From contig JALEJU010000039.1 of NCBI GenBank assembly GCA_022769485.1, positions 36,454 through 100,453 of the forward strand: a DNA stretch of 64,000 nt. Direction: 5' to 3'. How positions within the stretch are numbered: the first letter of the stretch is position 1; each line of letters begins with the position of its first letter. A model generated the notes under the pieces. That model was not told where the DNA came from, searched no databases, and saw only the letters and a program-made list of their open reading frames with translations. Below, in pieces: positions 47,340-55,885 of the stretch. Both the position numbers and the translations under genes were made by a program. Source of the stretch: Bacillota bacterium (GTDB lineage Bacteria; Bacillota; Clostridia; Peptostreptococcales; Anaerovoracaceae).

Positions 47340-47378
47340 AAAACCGGGAATGTTTCACGTGAAACATTCCCGGTTTTT
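47340..47378 (+). terminator. noc terminator formed by a 38-bp perfect palindrome containing parS
   Basis: Positions 47340-47377 are a perfect palindrome (19-bp arms) whose outer parts are AAAACCGGGAA and TTCCCGGTTTT and which is followed by one more T. It lies one base after the noc stop codon and would fold as an intrinsic terminator. Confidence 0.75.
47351..47366. promoter_or_regulatory. parS site 1 (perfect)
   Basis: TGTTTCACGTGAAACA, identical to the canonical 16-bp parS bound by ParB/Spo0J. It is the centre of the noc terminator palindrome and lies about 300 bases from parA. Confidence 0.95.
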
Positions 47379-47539
47379 GGATAAAAAGATCAATGAATCA
47401 AAATTTTTCCGGCAGAATCAAGCAGATGAATTTTGCGGCGATCCAACCTCAGACGCATCACTGATATGGGAAAGGGCTCGAGAGACGGATTGATTTAATA
47501 TTCTGCAAATTTGAAATAAAAAAGGAGGACAATTATAAA

Positions 47540-47555
47540 AGTTTCACGTGAAACC
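47540..47555. promoter_or_regulatory. parS site 2 (14/16)
   Basis: AGTTTCACGTGAAACC keeps the 14-base palindromic core and differs from canonical parS only at the two outer bases. It lies 12 bases after an unused Shine-Dalgarno sequence and 105 bases before parA. Confidence 0.85.
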
Positions 47556-47659
47556 CCGTAAAAAAAGGTGGTACAGAAAAGGGGATAATGATATAATAAT
47601 CTTACGATTGTTTTGTACTTTTATCAGTGAATAAATCCAGCTGTAATGGGGTGAAAAAT

Positions 47660-48433
47660 TTGGGAAAAGCCATTGCTATATTTAATCAAAAGGGAGGCGT
47701 GGGGAAAACCACGACCAATATTAATCTGGCTGCTTGTCTGGCAATGAAGGGGAAAAGAATTCTGGTCTTGGACATTGACCCGCAGGGGAATACCACCAGC
47801 GGGATCGGCATCGCCAAAAGGGGACTGAAAAAGACCATGTATGAAATTCTTGTGGACGATCAGTTAGAGCCGGAAGATGCGATTCTTGAGACCATTGTTC
47901 CCGGTTTGGATATTATTCCCGCAAGCGTGGAATTGGCAGGCGCGGAAATAGAACTGGTTCATCTCCAGGGTCGGGAAAAGCGTTTAAAAAATGCTTTGGA
48001 TAAAATTCGGGATCGATATGACTATATCTTTATTGACTGTCCTCCCTCCTTAGGGCTGCTTACTATAAATTCATTGACCGCCGTAGACAGCGTTTTGATA
48101 CCCATTCAATGCGAATTCTATGCACTGGAAGGCGTAAGCCAGCTGATGAGTACAATTGAATTGGTAAAAAAGAGTCTGAATCCAAAATTGGAAATAGAAG
48201 GCGTTATACTGAGTATGTTTGACGGAAGAACCAATCTTTCGATTCAGGTTGTAGAAGAGGTAAAAAAGTATTTTCGAGAGAAAGTTTATACTACGGTAAT
48301 TCCCAGAAATGTACGGCTGGCGGAAGCGCCCAGTTTCGGAATGCCGATTACAGAGTATGATCCAAAATCCAAGGGCGCGGAGGCATATCAAAATTTTGCG
48401 GAAGAATTTCTGGAATTGGAGGATGATTTGTAA
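47660..48433 (+). CDS. parA: Chromosome partitioning ATPase ParA/Soj
   Basis: A 257-residue ParA: FNQKGGVGKTTTNINLAACLA (deviant Walker A), DIDPQGNTTSGIG, FIDCPPSLGLLTINSL (Walker B), and IQCEFYALEGVSQL. It works with ParB-parS on segregation and with DnaA on initiation. A TTG start at 47660 (MGKAIAIFNQKGG) fits GGGGTG six bases ahead and the family's N-terminus. parB starts on the last base of its stop. Confidence 0.96.
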   Translation: MGKAIAIFNQKGGVGKTTTNINLAACLAMKGKRILVLDIDPQGNTTSGIGIAKRGLKKTMYEILVDDQLEPEDAILETIVPGLDIIPASVELAGAEIELVHLQGREKRLKNALDKIRDRYDYIFIDCPPSLGLLTINSLTAVDSVLIPIQCEFYALEGVSQLMSTIELVKKSLNPKLEIEGVILSMFDGRTNLSIQVVEEVKKYFREKVYTTVIPRNVRLAEAPSFGMPITEYDPKSKGAEAYQNFAEEFLELEDDL

Positions 48434-49341
48434 TGGCAGCTGTGAAAAAAGGAGGGCTGGGAAGAGGACTCGGAGCGCTCTTTACCGATGTAGAGTTGAA
48501 TACGGAGGAAATCAGTGCAGCTCCTGCAGTTGAAAAAAGCGCGGAAGCAGGAGAAGACGGAAGTATTGTTTTTCTGGATATTCACCAAATTCAGCCTAAT
48601 GAGAATCAACCGAGAAAAGTATTTGAACCGGGAAAAATCGAAGAACTTGCTAAGTCTATTGAAATGCACGGCGTGATTCAGCCGATTATGGTAGTTCCTG
48701 CGCAATCGGGATACCGGATTGTAGCTGGAGAGCGGCGGTGGAGAGCGGCGCAGAAAGCAAAATTAAAAAAAATCCCCTGCTTGATTCGGGAGTTAACAGA
48801 AGAGCAGAATATGCTGATCGCGCTGATCGAAAATATGCAGAGAGAAGATCTGAACGCCATTGAAGAGGCGGAGGCCATTCAGCAAATGCTGGACACTTAC
48901 GGAATGACCCAGGAGGAAATTGCCAGGAGCGTGGGGAAAAGCAGACCGTATATCAGCAATTCCATTCGGCTTCTCCGTCTGCCTGAAAGCGTACAGAAGC
49001 TTGTTTCCGACGGCAAATTATCCGGCGGGCATGCCAGGGCGCTGGCAGCAATAAAAGATGGAAAAATACAGGAAGCCGCGGCTCGGAAAGCAGCTGAAGA
49101 AGGCTGGTCTGTACGGCGCACCGAACTGTTTGCCGGTGAAAACAGTGAGACAAAGAAAATTGTAAAGGCTAAACCGCGGCAAAAAAACCGGGATGTGGAA
49201 GATATAGAGGAAGAATTGAAAAATATCCTGGGGACAAAGGTCAGCCTTGCTTTCGGAGCAAAACGCGGCAAAATTGAAATTGAATATTACAGCCGGGATG
49301 AACTGGAACGGCTGATCGATTTATTGCGCAGTTTGAAATAA
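48433..49341 (+). CDS. parB: Chromosome partitioning protein ParB/Spo0J
   Basis: A 302-residue ParB: IQPNENQPRKVF, GERRWRAAQKAKL (CTPase), IENMQREDLNAIEEA and helix-turn-helix GKSRPYISNSIRLLRLP with the Arg typical of parS-specific ParB, then a C-terminal dimerisation domain. It spreads from parS and recruits SMC. Overlaps parA by one base, after GGAGG. Confidence 0.97.
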   Translation: MAAVKKGGLGRGLGALFTDVELNTEEISAAPAVEKSAEAGEDGSIVFLDIHQIQPNENQPRKVFEPGKIEELAKSIEMHGVIQPIMVVPAQSGYRIVAGERRWRAAQKAKLKKIPCLIRELTEEQNMLIALIENMQREDLNAIEEAEAIQQMLDTYGMTQEEIARSVGKSRPYISNSIRLLRLPESVQKLVSDGKLSGGHARALAAIKDGKIQEAAARKAAEEGWSVRRTELFAGENSETKKIVKAKPRQKNRDVEDIEEELKNILGTKVSLAFGAKRGKIEIEYYSRDELERLIDLLRSLK

Positions 49342-49401
49342 AAATTCAGAATAAAATACCAAAAAATAACATTATAAGAATCAAAAAACGGAGGACGAAA
49401 A

Positions 49402-50217
49402 ATGGGCGAATTAAACTTATACTATCCGCAGTGGCAAGGCGGGGGAAAACAGAAGACTTTATATTTGGGCGCGGCAGCAGCTCGGAAAGGTCTGAACCTG
49501 AAAAGCCGGCTGCAGGAAATAAAACTGGTTTCCAACGATAAAGTGGAAGCGGAAAACGGAATTATGGGATATCGGCCTTTGATGGAGCAGTTGAAAGCCG
49601 TAAAAAATGTGATTGATGAAAGACAGCCCGGCAGTGTGTTTACTCTCGGCGGCGGCAGTGAGGTTTCTATACTGCCGATTTCTCATATTAACAAACTTGC
49701 GGAAGGGAATTTGTCCGTCCTTTGGATCAGTGCGCATCCCGATTTAAAGACCATCGATGCTTGTGAAGAAAAACTGCAGAATATGGCGCTTCGGACTTTA
49801 TTGGAAAATGATTTTGAGGAATTGGATCAGATGATGGCGTCTAAGCTGAATCCGGATCAGATTTTTATTTTAGGAGGACAATCCGCTACAGAAGAAGAAA
49901 AAGCATATATGGAAGAAAAAGGAATAAATTGGGTTCCTATGGAAAAGCTCATCTGGAGTGATCCGAAAAGCTGGATGGAAAACCTGAAGGAAAATGTTTT
50001 TGTTTGCTTAAATTTTGACGCTTTGGAACCGGAAGCTTTCCCCCATGCTTACAGACGGGCAGAGCATGGTATGCAGATCGAACAGGCGCTGGGATTGATG
50101 AAATCCCTGGAAGATGAACGGAGCATCGTCGGGTTCAGTATGGTAGAATATGCCTGCACAGAACCGGAACCCATCGAAGAGTTTAAAGCTCTGGGTGCCC
50201 TGGGTCTTTGGATTTAA
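49402..50217 (+). CDS. Arginase-fold protein lacking most metal ligands
   Basis: A 271-residue protein of the arginase/agmatinase superfamily (LYYPQWQGGG N-terminus, PISHIN, SMVEYACTEPE). The manganese-site motifs are altered: GGD(C/H) is GGGSE, DAHxD is SAHPD, HGMP is QNMA, and D-x-D before L-D-P reads NFDALEP. So at least the first Asp of two motifs and the GGD Asp are gone and ureohydrolase activity is unlikely. CGGAGGACG precedes the ATG. A terminator-like hairpin follows, reaching into the next gene's start. Confidence 0.75.
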   Translation: MGELNLYYPQWQGGGKQKTLYLGAAAARKGLNLKSRLQEIKLVSNDKVEAENGIMGYRPLMEQLKAVKNVIDERQPGSVFTLGGGSEVSILPISHINKLAEGNLSVLWISAHPDLKTIDACEEKLQNMALRTLLENDFEELDQMMASKLNPDQIFILGGQSATEEEKAYMEEKGINWVPMEKLIWSDPKSWMENLKENVFVCLNFDALEPEAFPHAYRRAEHGMQIEQALGLMKSLEDERSIVGFSMVEYACTEPEPIEEFKALGALGLWI

Positions 50218-50242
50218 AGGAAATATTGCCGGACAGGCACAG

Positions 50243-50295
50243 AAAAACCGCTTGCCCCATAGGATGAAACAATCCGAATGGGGGGCGGTTTTTTT
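50243..50295 (+). terminator. Terminator/attenuator abutting the cysteine desulfurase-family start
   Basis: AAAAACCGC (50243-50251) pairs with GCGGTTTTT, CCCCAT with ATGGGG, and GGAT with ATCC at the tip, then seven or more T run straight into the ATG at 50296. The only purine-rich ribosome binding site of the next gene (the G run) is inside the right arm. Confidence 0.75.
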
Positions 50296-51459
50296 ATGAT
50301 TTATTTCGATAATGCGGCGACTACGTTTCCAAAACCGGAGGCGGTTTGGAAGGCTATGGAAGATTGTGCTTATCATTACTGCGGAAATCCGGGGCGTTCC
50401 GGTCATATTTTTTCCATAAAAACCGGCAAAGCAGTTTTTGAGGTTCGCAGAAAGCTGGCGGAAATTTTAAATGCGGAAGACGCCATGCAGATTGTATTTA
50501 CCTGCAATGCTACGGAAGCTCTTAATTTAGGGTTAAAAGGCATTTTGAGGGAAGGCGATCATGTAATCACCACGTCCATGGAGCATAATTCCGTATTAAG
50601 GCCATTGAAAGCACTTGAAAGCAAAGGTGTGGAAAGCAGCATTGTAAAAGCGGGAGCAAACGGATCAGTAGATCCGGAAAAAATAAAAGAAGCGATCAAA
50701 AACAATACCCGTTTGATCGTATGCACGCATGCTTCCAATGTCTGCGGTACGATTATGCCTATTAAAGAAATCGGAGAGCTGGCAGCACGGAAAGGAATTT
50801 TGTTTTTTGTGGATGCTTCACAGACCATGGGAAGCATCCCCGTGGACTTAAAGGAAATCCGGGCGGATCTGCTGGCGGCGCCGGGGCATAAGGGACTTTT
50901 AGGTCCGCAGGGAACAGGCTTTTTATATTTATCGTCCGATTTAAACGGCTGTCTTGTTCCTCTGCGTCAGGGAGGAACCGGAACTGCGTCAAAGTCCATG
51001 CGGCAGCCCTCGGAAGTACCGGAGGCTTACGAATCCGGAACGTTAAATGCTTTGGGAATTGTAGGGTTGGGAGCCGGAATAGAGTGGATTGAGCGTTTGG
51101 GCGGAGGATCTTATTTTCGGGGAATAAAAGCAATACGTTCTTGGGAAAGGGAGCTGACTGCTTATATAGACGACGAACTGGCCAACATGAACAAAGTAAT
51201 CGTGTACGGAGTAAAAGAGGCGGAAAAAAAGGTAGGGGTCACGGCATTTAATATTTCGGATTTAAATTGTGAAGAGGCGGCTTCTCTTTTGTCGAAAGAA
51301 TACGGGATTGCCGTGAGAGCCGGTTACCATTGTGCGGGACCCGCCCATCGAACCATAGGAACCTGGGATACCGGTGCAATCCGAATCAGCGCAGGCCCGT
51401 TTAACACAAAAAAAGAAGCAAACCGCCTGCTTCAGGCGGTCTACAGAATGACAAGGTAA
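50296..51459 (+). CDS. Cysteine desulfurase family protein (class V aminotransferase)
   Basis: A 387-residue PLP enzyme of the cysteine desulfurase-like group: MIYFDNAATTFPKP start, TCNATEALNLGLKG, TSMEHNSVLRPL, DASQTMGSIP, PLP Lys in AAPGHKGLLGPQGTGFLY and the persulfide Cys in RAGYHCAGP. It likely releases sulfur from cysteine (or selenium); the acceptor is unknown and no iscU/sufU gene is nearby. The start is the ATG at 50296; its leader is folded in the preceding terminator-like hairpin. Confidence 0.88.
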   Translation: MIYFDNAATTFPKPEAVWKAMEDCAYHYCGNPGRSGHIFSIKTGKAVFEVRRKLAEILNAEDAMQIVFTCNATEALNLGLKGILREGDHVITTSMEHNSVLRPLKALESKGVESSIVKAGANGSVDPEKIKEAIKNNTRLIVCTHASNVCGTIMPIKEIGELAARKGILFFVDASQTMGSIPVDLKEIRADLLAAPGHKGLLGPQGTGFLYLSSDLNGCLVPLRQGGTGTASKSMRQPSEVPEAYESGTLNALGIVGLGAGIEWIERLGGGSYFRGIKAIRSWERELTAYIDDELANMNKVIVYGVKEAEKKVGVTAFNISDLNCEEAASLLSKEYGIAVRAGYHCAGPAHRTIGTWDTGAIRISAGPFNTKKEANRLLQAVYRMTR

Positions 51460-51506
51460 AAGCGTCCAAAATACAGCTTCATAGTAAATCAACGATAAAC
51501 AATAAA

Positions 51507-52049
51507 TCAGCGGAATTGATCCATTCCTTCGTTAGCCAGGGCGTCGGCTCGATTGTTCTGTTCCGTAATGTATTGAAACTGTTCAAAAGTAAAATGAACT
51601 CCGTTCCAGCCTAAAAAAGTTTCGTAAAGCGCGTTCCAATCGGTCTTTTTACTGTTTGGATTTACATGACCTTTAACCCGGTAGAATGAAATGGTGTGCT
51701 TTTGAATTAACGCAAAGAGGGCTTCCCAGAGATCGCGGTTTTCCACATCGGTTTTCTTGGAGGTTTTCCAATTGTTGCGTTGCCAGTTTTCATACCATTT
51801 TTCCCGAAAGCAGTTCATCAGGTAAGAGCTGTCTGAAAATACAGATATCTGCATTCCATCTTTTTTCAACGCCTTAAGCGCTTCTAAAAGAGCTGTCATT
51901 TCCATACGGTTATTTGTGGTGTTGATCTGCCCTCCGCACAGTTCTTTCCGATGGTCGCCGCATTCCAGAATTGCTCCCCATCCTCCGATATTGGTTTCTT
52001 TTTGATTGCCGGAGCAGGCTCCGTCTGTGTAAATACAGATTGGTTTCAT
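51507..52049 (-). CDS. rnhA: Ribonuclease HI
   Basis: A 180-residue RNase H1: catalytic carboxylates in YTDGACSGNQ, NRMEMTALLEAL, FSDSSYLMNC and NNRADALANEG. It removes RNA from RNA-DNA hybrids. Relative to 155-residue enzymes it has an insertion of about 25 residues (KKTDWNALYETFLGWNGVHF) between VKGH and the last Asp. Only minus-strand gene between 35.9 and 58.7 kb. Confidence 0.93.
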   Translation of the reverse strand: MKPICIYTDGACSGNQKETNIGGWGAILECGDHRKELCGGQINTTNNRMEMTALLEALKALKKDGMQISVFSDSSYLMNCFREKWYENWQRNNWKTSKKTDVENRDLWEALFALIQKHTISFYRVKGHVNPNSKKTDWNALYETFLGWNGVHFTFEQFQYITEQNNRADALANEGMDQFR

Positions 52050-52267
52050 AGGATATATCTCCTCTCGTTCTCATTTGACATTATGCCTGAAATTGTTTGA
52101 GAAAACAAGATACAAGAGAGTGTTTCATCTGTAAAAGCCTCTTAAAACCGGCGTAATACGTTTGTAATAATGGTATTGTATACTAAATAACGCAGTGAAA
52201 GGTGTTTTATATGGGTTTAATCTCGTATTGAAATACAAAGAACGACAGAGAGGAGGAAGCGTGCAAA

Positions 52268-52780
52268 ATGAGAAAAATTGTAACGGCGTTTGTTTTGATT
52301 ATGACATTGCTGCTTGGCACTATCGTTTCCGCGGCTGCTTCCGATCCTGCTGTTTCTATCGTAAGCCCCGGGCAAACCTCTTACGGCTCGACGCTTCTTG
52401 TTTCCGTAAAAGTGACGCAGCCCAAGACAGTAAGAATTGCGGTATATGAACAGAAGGAAAAAGTCAGAGGTCAATTAGTAGCTATCAGAGCGGGGAAACA
52501 GGCTTCGGTAAAGAAAGAGAATGTTGTATCTGTAACGGTAATGTCTCCGCAGACTTTTACCTGTAAGAATAATCTGGGATTTTACAACAAACAGCTGACT
52601 AACGTTTCGCCGGGCTTGTATAAGATTACGGTAAGTACGCTGAATAGCGCAGGCAATGTAGTGGCTACTACAAATTCTCTGGTAATGGTAGAGCCTAAAG
52701 CTGCGACTTCTTCGGTGTCTTTTGAATCGCAGTCCGCGTTGCAATGGCTTCGAAACATCTTTAAAGATCTGTTTAGTTGA
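52268..52780 (+). CDS. Secreted protein of unknown function upstream of walH-type gene
   Basis: A 170-residue protein with a signal peptide (MRKIVTAFVLIMTLLLGTIVSAAA, cleavage near AAA-SDP). The mature part has beta-strand character (VSIVSPGQTSYGSTLLVSVKV, GLYKITVSTLNSAGNVVATTN) like a single Ig-like extracellular domain. I do not recognise a family. AGAGAGGAGGAAG precedes the ATG. The stop codon is five bases before the walH-type start, so they are surely co-transcribed and the protein may act outside the membrane with the WalHI proteins. Confidence 0.75.
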   Translation: MRKIVTAFVLIMTLLLGTIVSAAASDPAVSIVSPGQTSYGSTLLVSVKVTQPKTVRIAVYEQKEKVRGQLVAIRAGKQASVKKENVVSVTVMSPQTFTCKNNLGFYNKQLTNVSPGLYKITVSTLNSAGNVVATTNSLVMVEPKAATSSVSFESQSALQWLRNIFKDLFS

Positions 52781-52785
52781 TCATC

Positions 52786-54246
52786 ATGATGGGAAATTCA
52801 AAAAACTGGGAGAAATTGAAAAATGTTTTGTTGGTAGTACTGTTCTTGTCAACGGTACTACTTTTGTATGTTTTTTGGGGCAATTTCAGTCTGGATAAAA
52901 TCAATTTAACGGATTTTTCCGACGGAACGGAAGAAGATCTTCCTCCGGTAACAAAGGTTACCACACCCACTGAGGTCGATATTTATTTCGGGAATGACCT
53001 GTATACGGTATTGGACGGGACAGGCCGCATTTGGGAAGCAGGGTTAGAGCAGTTGGGTTCATTCTGCAAATCGAAAGATGTAAAGGTGGAAGTCATTTCT
53101 CCGGAAAAATATCATGAAGTAATGCGTCATGCGCACATCAGCTATCGCTTTTCTTACAATGTTCCCGCTCACGATTTTTTCTCTTATATTGGGACAAGTT
53201 CTAATTCCGCTATGGATTCCATCGGCAGCTTTCGAAGTATTGTTTGGTCGGAGGGCAGTCAGGAAAGCCTGTTTTTTAACGATAAAGAAAACGGCATCCA
53301 TTATCGGGCTTATTTGGGAGAGGACGCTCTTCTTTTTACGGAGATCATGGATCGTTTGGAAAATTCGGAGTATGTTTCCTATTATTCGCTGGGAACATTT
53401 GCGGAAAACGACGTTCGCACATTGGTGCCGCTGGCGTTGACCTCTGCTCTTGCCAAAACCTCCTGGGAGGGGGAAACGCTGGTTGGGGACAAAGGGAAGG
53501 CCAAGGATTACGCACAGACATTTTTCGGAGAAAATTTTGATTTTGTACGAAAGATTACAGAGCGTACCGGGAACCGGATTTATATGTACGGGTACGGACA
53601 AAAAGTTTTGACGATGAATGCAGCGGGCAGCAGCGAATATAAAGAAGAAACGCTCAACAGCGGTGAGACCCAGGATTATTTTTCTGCGCTGGAAACGGGC
53701 ATGCAGTTTGTGGCGGCGCACGGGGGCTGGCCGGATTATGAAGAGGACGGTATTTTTCTTTATGTAAAGACCATGGAAAAACTGGAGCAGGATAAAAGCA
53801 AAGGCTATCGAATCGTTTTCGGAATCAAAACCAAACAGGGAGAAGTGTTTTACGAAGGAAGCGAAGCGGTCATACTGGAGATTTTCAATGGGCAGGTTAC
53901 CTACTATTTTCGGAATTTGATTCAGGTTAGAGAAAACCGGACGGAGAACAGGGAAAAAGAGGCTTATTCCGCAGTTAATATGCTGGCCGAAAATTATGAG
54001 ATTGTGGCCAAGACCATGAGTGAAAACGGAATGGAAATTTCTTTGGAAGATAAAGAAAATCTCTTTAACAATGTCTGCTCTTATATTAATCGGGTAATTC
54101 CGGGGTATTTGCTGGAGAGCGACCAAAGCAGAAGCCAGCAGAATAAGTATTTAAAACCGGTGTGGGCCGTAGAAGCGGACACGCTGACCTTTTATTTTGA
54201 CCTTTATACCGCAGAATTTTTGGGGGCAGATCGAACTGTTGAGTAA
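52786..54246 (+). CDS. walH: WalH/YycH-type regulatory protein
   Basis: A 486-residue protein with one N-terminal membrane helix (VLLVVLFLSTVLLLYVFWG) and a large extracytoplasmic part. Low-complexity identity to YycH is weak, but topology, length and place ahead of a YycI-like gene and walJ make it the WalH equivalent, which in Bacillus restrains WalK at the membrane. No good ribosome binding site precedes the ATG at 52786, which fits translational coupling to the gene ending five bases earlier. Confidence 0.72.
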   Translation: MMGNSKNWEKLKNVLLVVLFLSTVLLLYVFWGNFSLDKINLTDFSDGTEEDLPPVTKVTTPTEVDIYFGNDLYTVLDGTGRIWEAGLEQLGSFCKSKDVKVEVISPEKYHEVMRHAHISYRFSYNVPAHDFFSYIGTSSNSAMDSIGSFRSIVWSEGSQESLFFNDKENGIHYRAYLGEDALLFTEIMDRLENSEYVSYYSLGTFAENDVRTLVPLALTSALAKTSWEGETLVGDKGKAKDYAQTFFGENFDFVRKITERTGNRIYMYGYGQKVLTMNAAGSSEYKEETLNSGETQDYFSALETGMQFVAAHGGWPDYEEDGIFLYVKTMEKLEQDKSKGYRIVFGIKTKQGEVFYEGSEAVILEIFNGQVTYYFRNLIQVRENRTENREKEAYSAVNMLAENYEIVAKTMSENGMEISLEDKENLFNNVCSYINRVIPGYLLESDQSRSQQNKYLKPVWAVEADTLTFYFDLYTAEFLGADRTVE

Positions 54247-54257
54247 GGAGCAGCGTT

Positions 54258-54995
54258 ATGGACTGGACGAAAGCGAAAACAATTATCATGGTCGCTTTAG
54301 CGCTGACCATTTTATTCCTTCTGTTTACTTACGGAATTGAGAAAATTGAGCCGGAAACGGACGAAGAGATCCTGCAGGAAGAAACGCTGAAACTGCTTGA
54401 AAAGAAAAATATTTTTTTGAACGGACAGCTTCCGCAGGAACACGACCGCATGGCTGTTTTAAATGTGGAATATGATGTTCTGGATCCGGATATTCTGGAA
54501 TCCTGCATGAGCCGGCAGAAAGGAATGCCTTCCGACCAAAGGAAGGCGGAAGACGCGGTTGAATATACAAAAGAATTTCTGGACGACTGCGGAATTTATG
54601 ATAAGAATGTGGTGCTTAAAAGCGTTTCCAAGGACGGCAGCGCATATATCATAGAGTATCAAAACAGAGTCAAGGGGTACGCTTTGGAAGAAAGCTACAT
54701 GATATGCACAGTACAGGATGGAAAAGTGGTATCGCTGGATCGTTTCTGGCTGGATCCCGTGGATTTCGGGAAAAATAAAAAGGTCACCCTTTCTGCTTCC
54801 GCGGCACTGGTAAATTTTATGATGCAGAGGGAAGGGCAGGAGGAAATGTACATTTCCCATATGGAAATGGTCTATTGGTTGGACACGGAAACCGTTACCG
54901 GCGAAACACCGCTTTCCGACACCGCGTTTCCCGCATGGAAGATCGTCTATAATGGCGGCAGTGTTTCTTACATTAAGGCTTATGAAAGCGAATAG
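54258..54995 (+). CDS. walI: WalI/YycI-type regulatory protein
   Basis: A 245-residue bitopic protein beginning MDWTKAKTIIMVALALTILFLLFTYG, the YycI signature start with one membrane helix, followed by an extracellular domain of YycI type ending AWKIVYNGGSVSYIKAY. It should pair with the WalH-type protein to modulate WalK. TAAGGAGCAGCG is the ribosome binding site, 12 bases after the preceding gene. Confidence 0.8.
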   Translation: MDWTKAKTIIMVALALTILFLLFTYGIEKIEPETDEEILQEETLKLLEKKNIFLNGQLPQEHDRMAVLNVEYDVLDPDILESCMSRQKGMPSDQRKAEDAVEYTKEFLDDCGIYDKNVVLKSVSKDGSAYIIEYQNRVKGYALEESYMICTVQDGKVVSLDRFWLDPVDFGKNKKVTLSASAALVNFMMQREGQEEMYISHMEMVYWLDTETVTGETPLSDTAFPAWKIVYNGGSVSYIKAYESE

Positions 54996-55071
54996 TTTTT
55001 AGCTGGCGGACACAAATCGAACATATTTTTTTGTAATACTATACTTGGTAAGTATGAGGAAAGGAACGGGG

Positions 55072-55866
55072 ATGGCATTAAAGTTTTGCTCCTTTTCCAG
55101 CGGCAGCAGCGGAAATTGTTATTTCATTCAAACAGAGACAACAGCGATTTTAGTTGACGCGGGGATCAGTGCAAAGAAGATAAAAGAAGGATTAGCGCAA
55201 ATCGGAACAGAAGCAGGAACGCTTCGGGGTCTTCTTTTGACTCACGAGCACAGCGACCATATTAAAAGTGCATCCACACTGCTGAAACAGCTTCCTCAGA
55301 TGGAGCTTTTTGCCAACAGCGAGACGCTGGAGGCTGCAAATCTTGAAATTCCGGGGGAAAAGGTGCAGCTGGTTAAGTCAAATCGCGCATTCAAGATAGG
55401 CGATATAATGGTAACTGCTCTTCCGGTGTCTCACGATGCTGCTAATCCCGTGGGATATTCCTTTTCTTCGGGAAGTCATCAGATTACCATTATTACGGAT
55501 ACCGGTTATATTCCCGGAGAACTGTTTACGGAAATGGGGAATGCAGATTTACTGGTTCTGGAAGCTAATTATGACAGTGATATGCTGAAAATCGGCCGTT
55601 ATCCCTGGTTTTTAAAGCAGAGAATAGCGGGGGACAGAGGGCACCTGTCCAACGAGGCTGCGGGGGAGGCGCTGCGGCAGATCTTAGCCGAGCATCCCAA
55701 AAGGCGGCAGGTTTTTTTAGGGCATTTGTCCAAAGAAAATAACTTTCCCGATATGGCTTACCAGACGGTCAAAAATATTTTGGAAGAGAAAAAATATTAC
55801 ATAGGGAAACATCTGGAGCTTCAAACTCTTTTGAGGGATAAAATCAGCGGCAGCTTCCGGGTGTGA
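55072..55866 (+). CDS. walJ: MBL-fold metallohydrolase WalJ/YycJ
   Basis: A 264-residue metallo-beta-lactamase-fold protein: MALKFCSFSSGSSGNCYFI start typical of YycJ, metal motif LLTHEHSDHI, TALPVSHDA, ITDTGYI, EANYDSDML and GHLSKENN. In Bacillus YycJ/WalJ is a DNA exonuclease linked to mismatch repair. The ATG at 55072 follows AAAGGAACGGGG; the longer frame is not used. htrA follows after 19 bases. Confidence 0.92.
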   Translation: MALKFCSFSSGSSGNCYFIQTETTAILVDAGISAKKIKEGLAQIGTEAGTLRGLLLTHEHSDHIKSASTLLKQLPQMELFANSETLEAANLEIPGEKVQLVKSNRAFKIGDIMVTALPVSHDAANPVGYSFSSGSHQITIITDTGYIPGELFTEMGNADLLVLEANYDSDMLKIGRYPWFLKQRIAGDRGHLSNEAAGEALRQILAEHPKRRQVFLGHLSKENNFPDMAYQTVKNILEEKKYYIGKHLELQTLLRDKISGSFRV

Positions 55867-55885
55867 CCCGGACAGGAGCATGACG

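Larger units (their letters stand above)
47339..47659. other. noc-parA intergenic region with parS sites
   Basis: 321 bases holding a parS-containing terminator (47340-47378), an isolated AAAAAGGAGG at about 47519-47528, a second parS-type site (47540-47555) and the parA leader. No protein gene is supported. Confidence 0.7.

Noticed and set aside
53059..54126. 355-codon minus-strand open frame
   Set aside because: Opposite the walH-type gene, without a ribosome binding site or recognisable motif.
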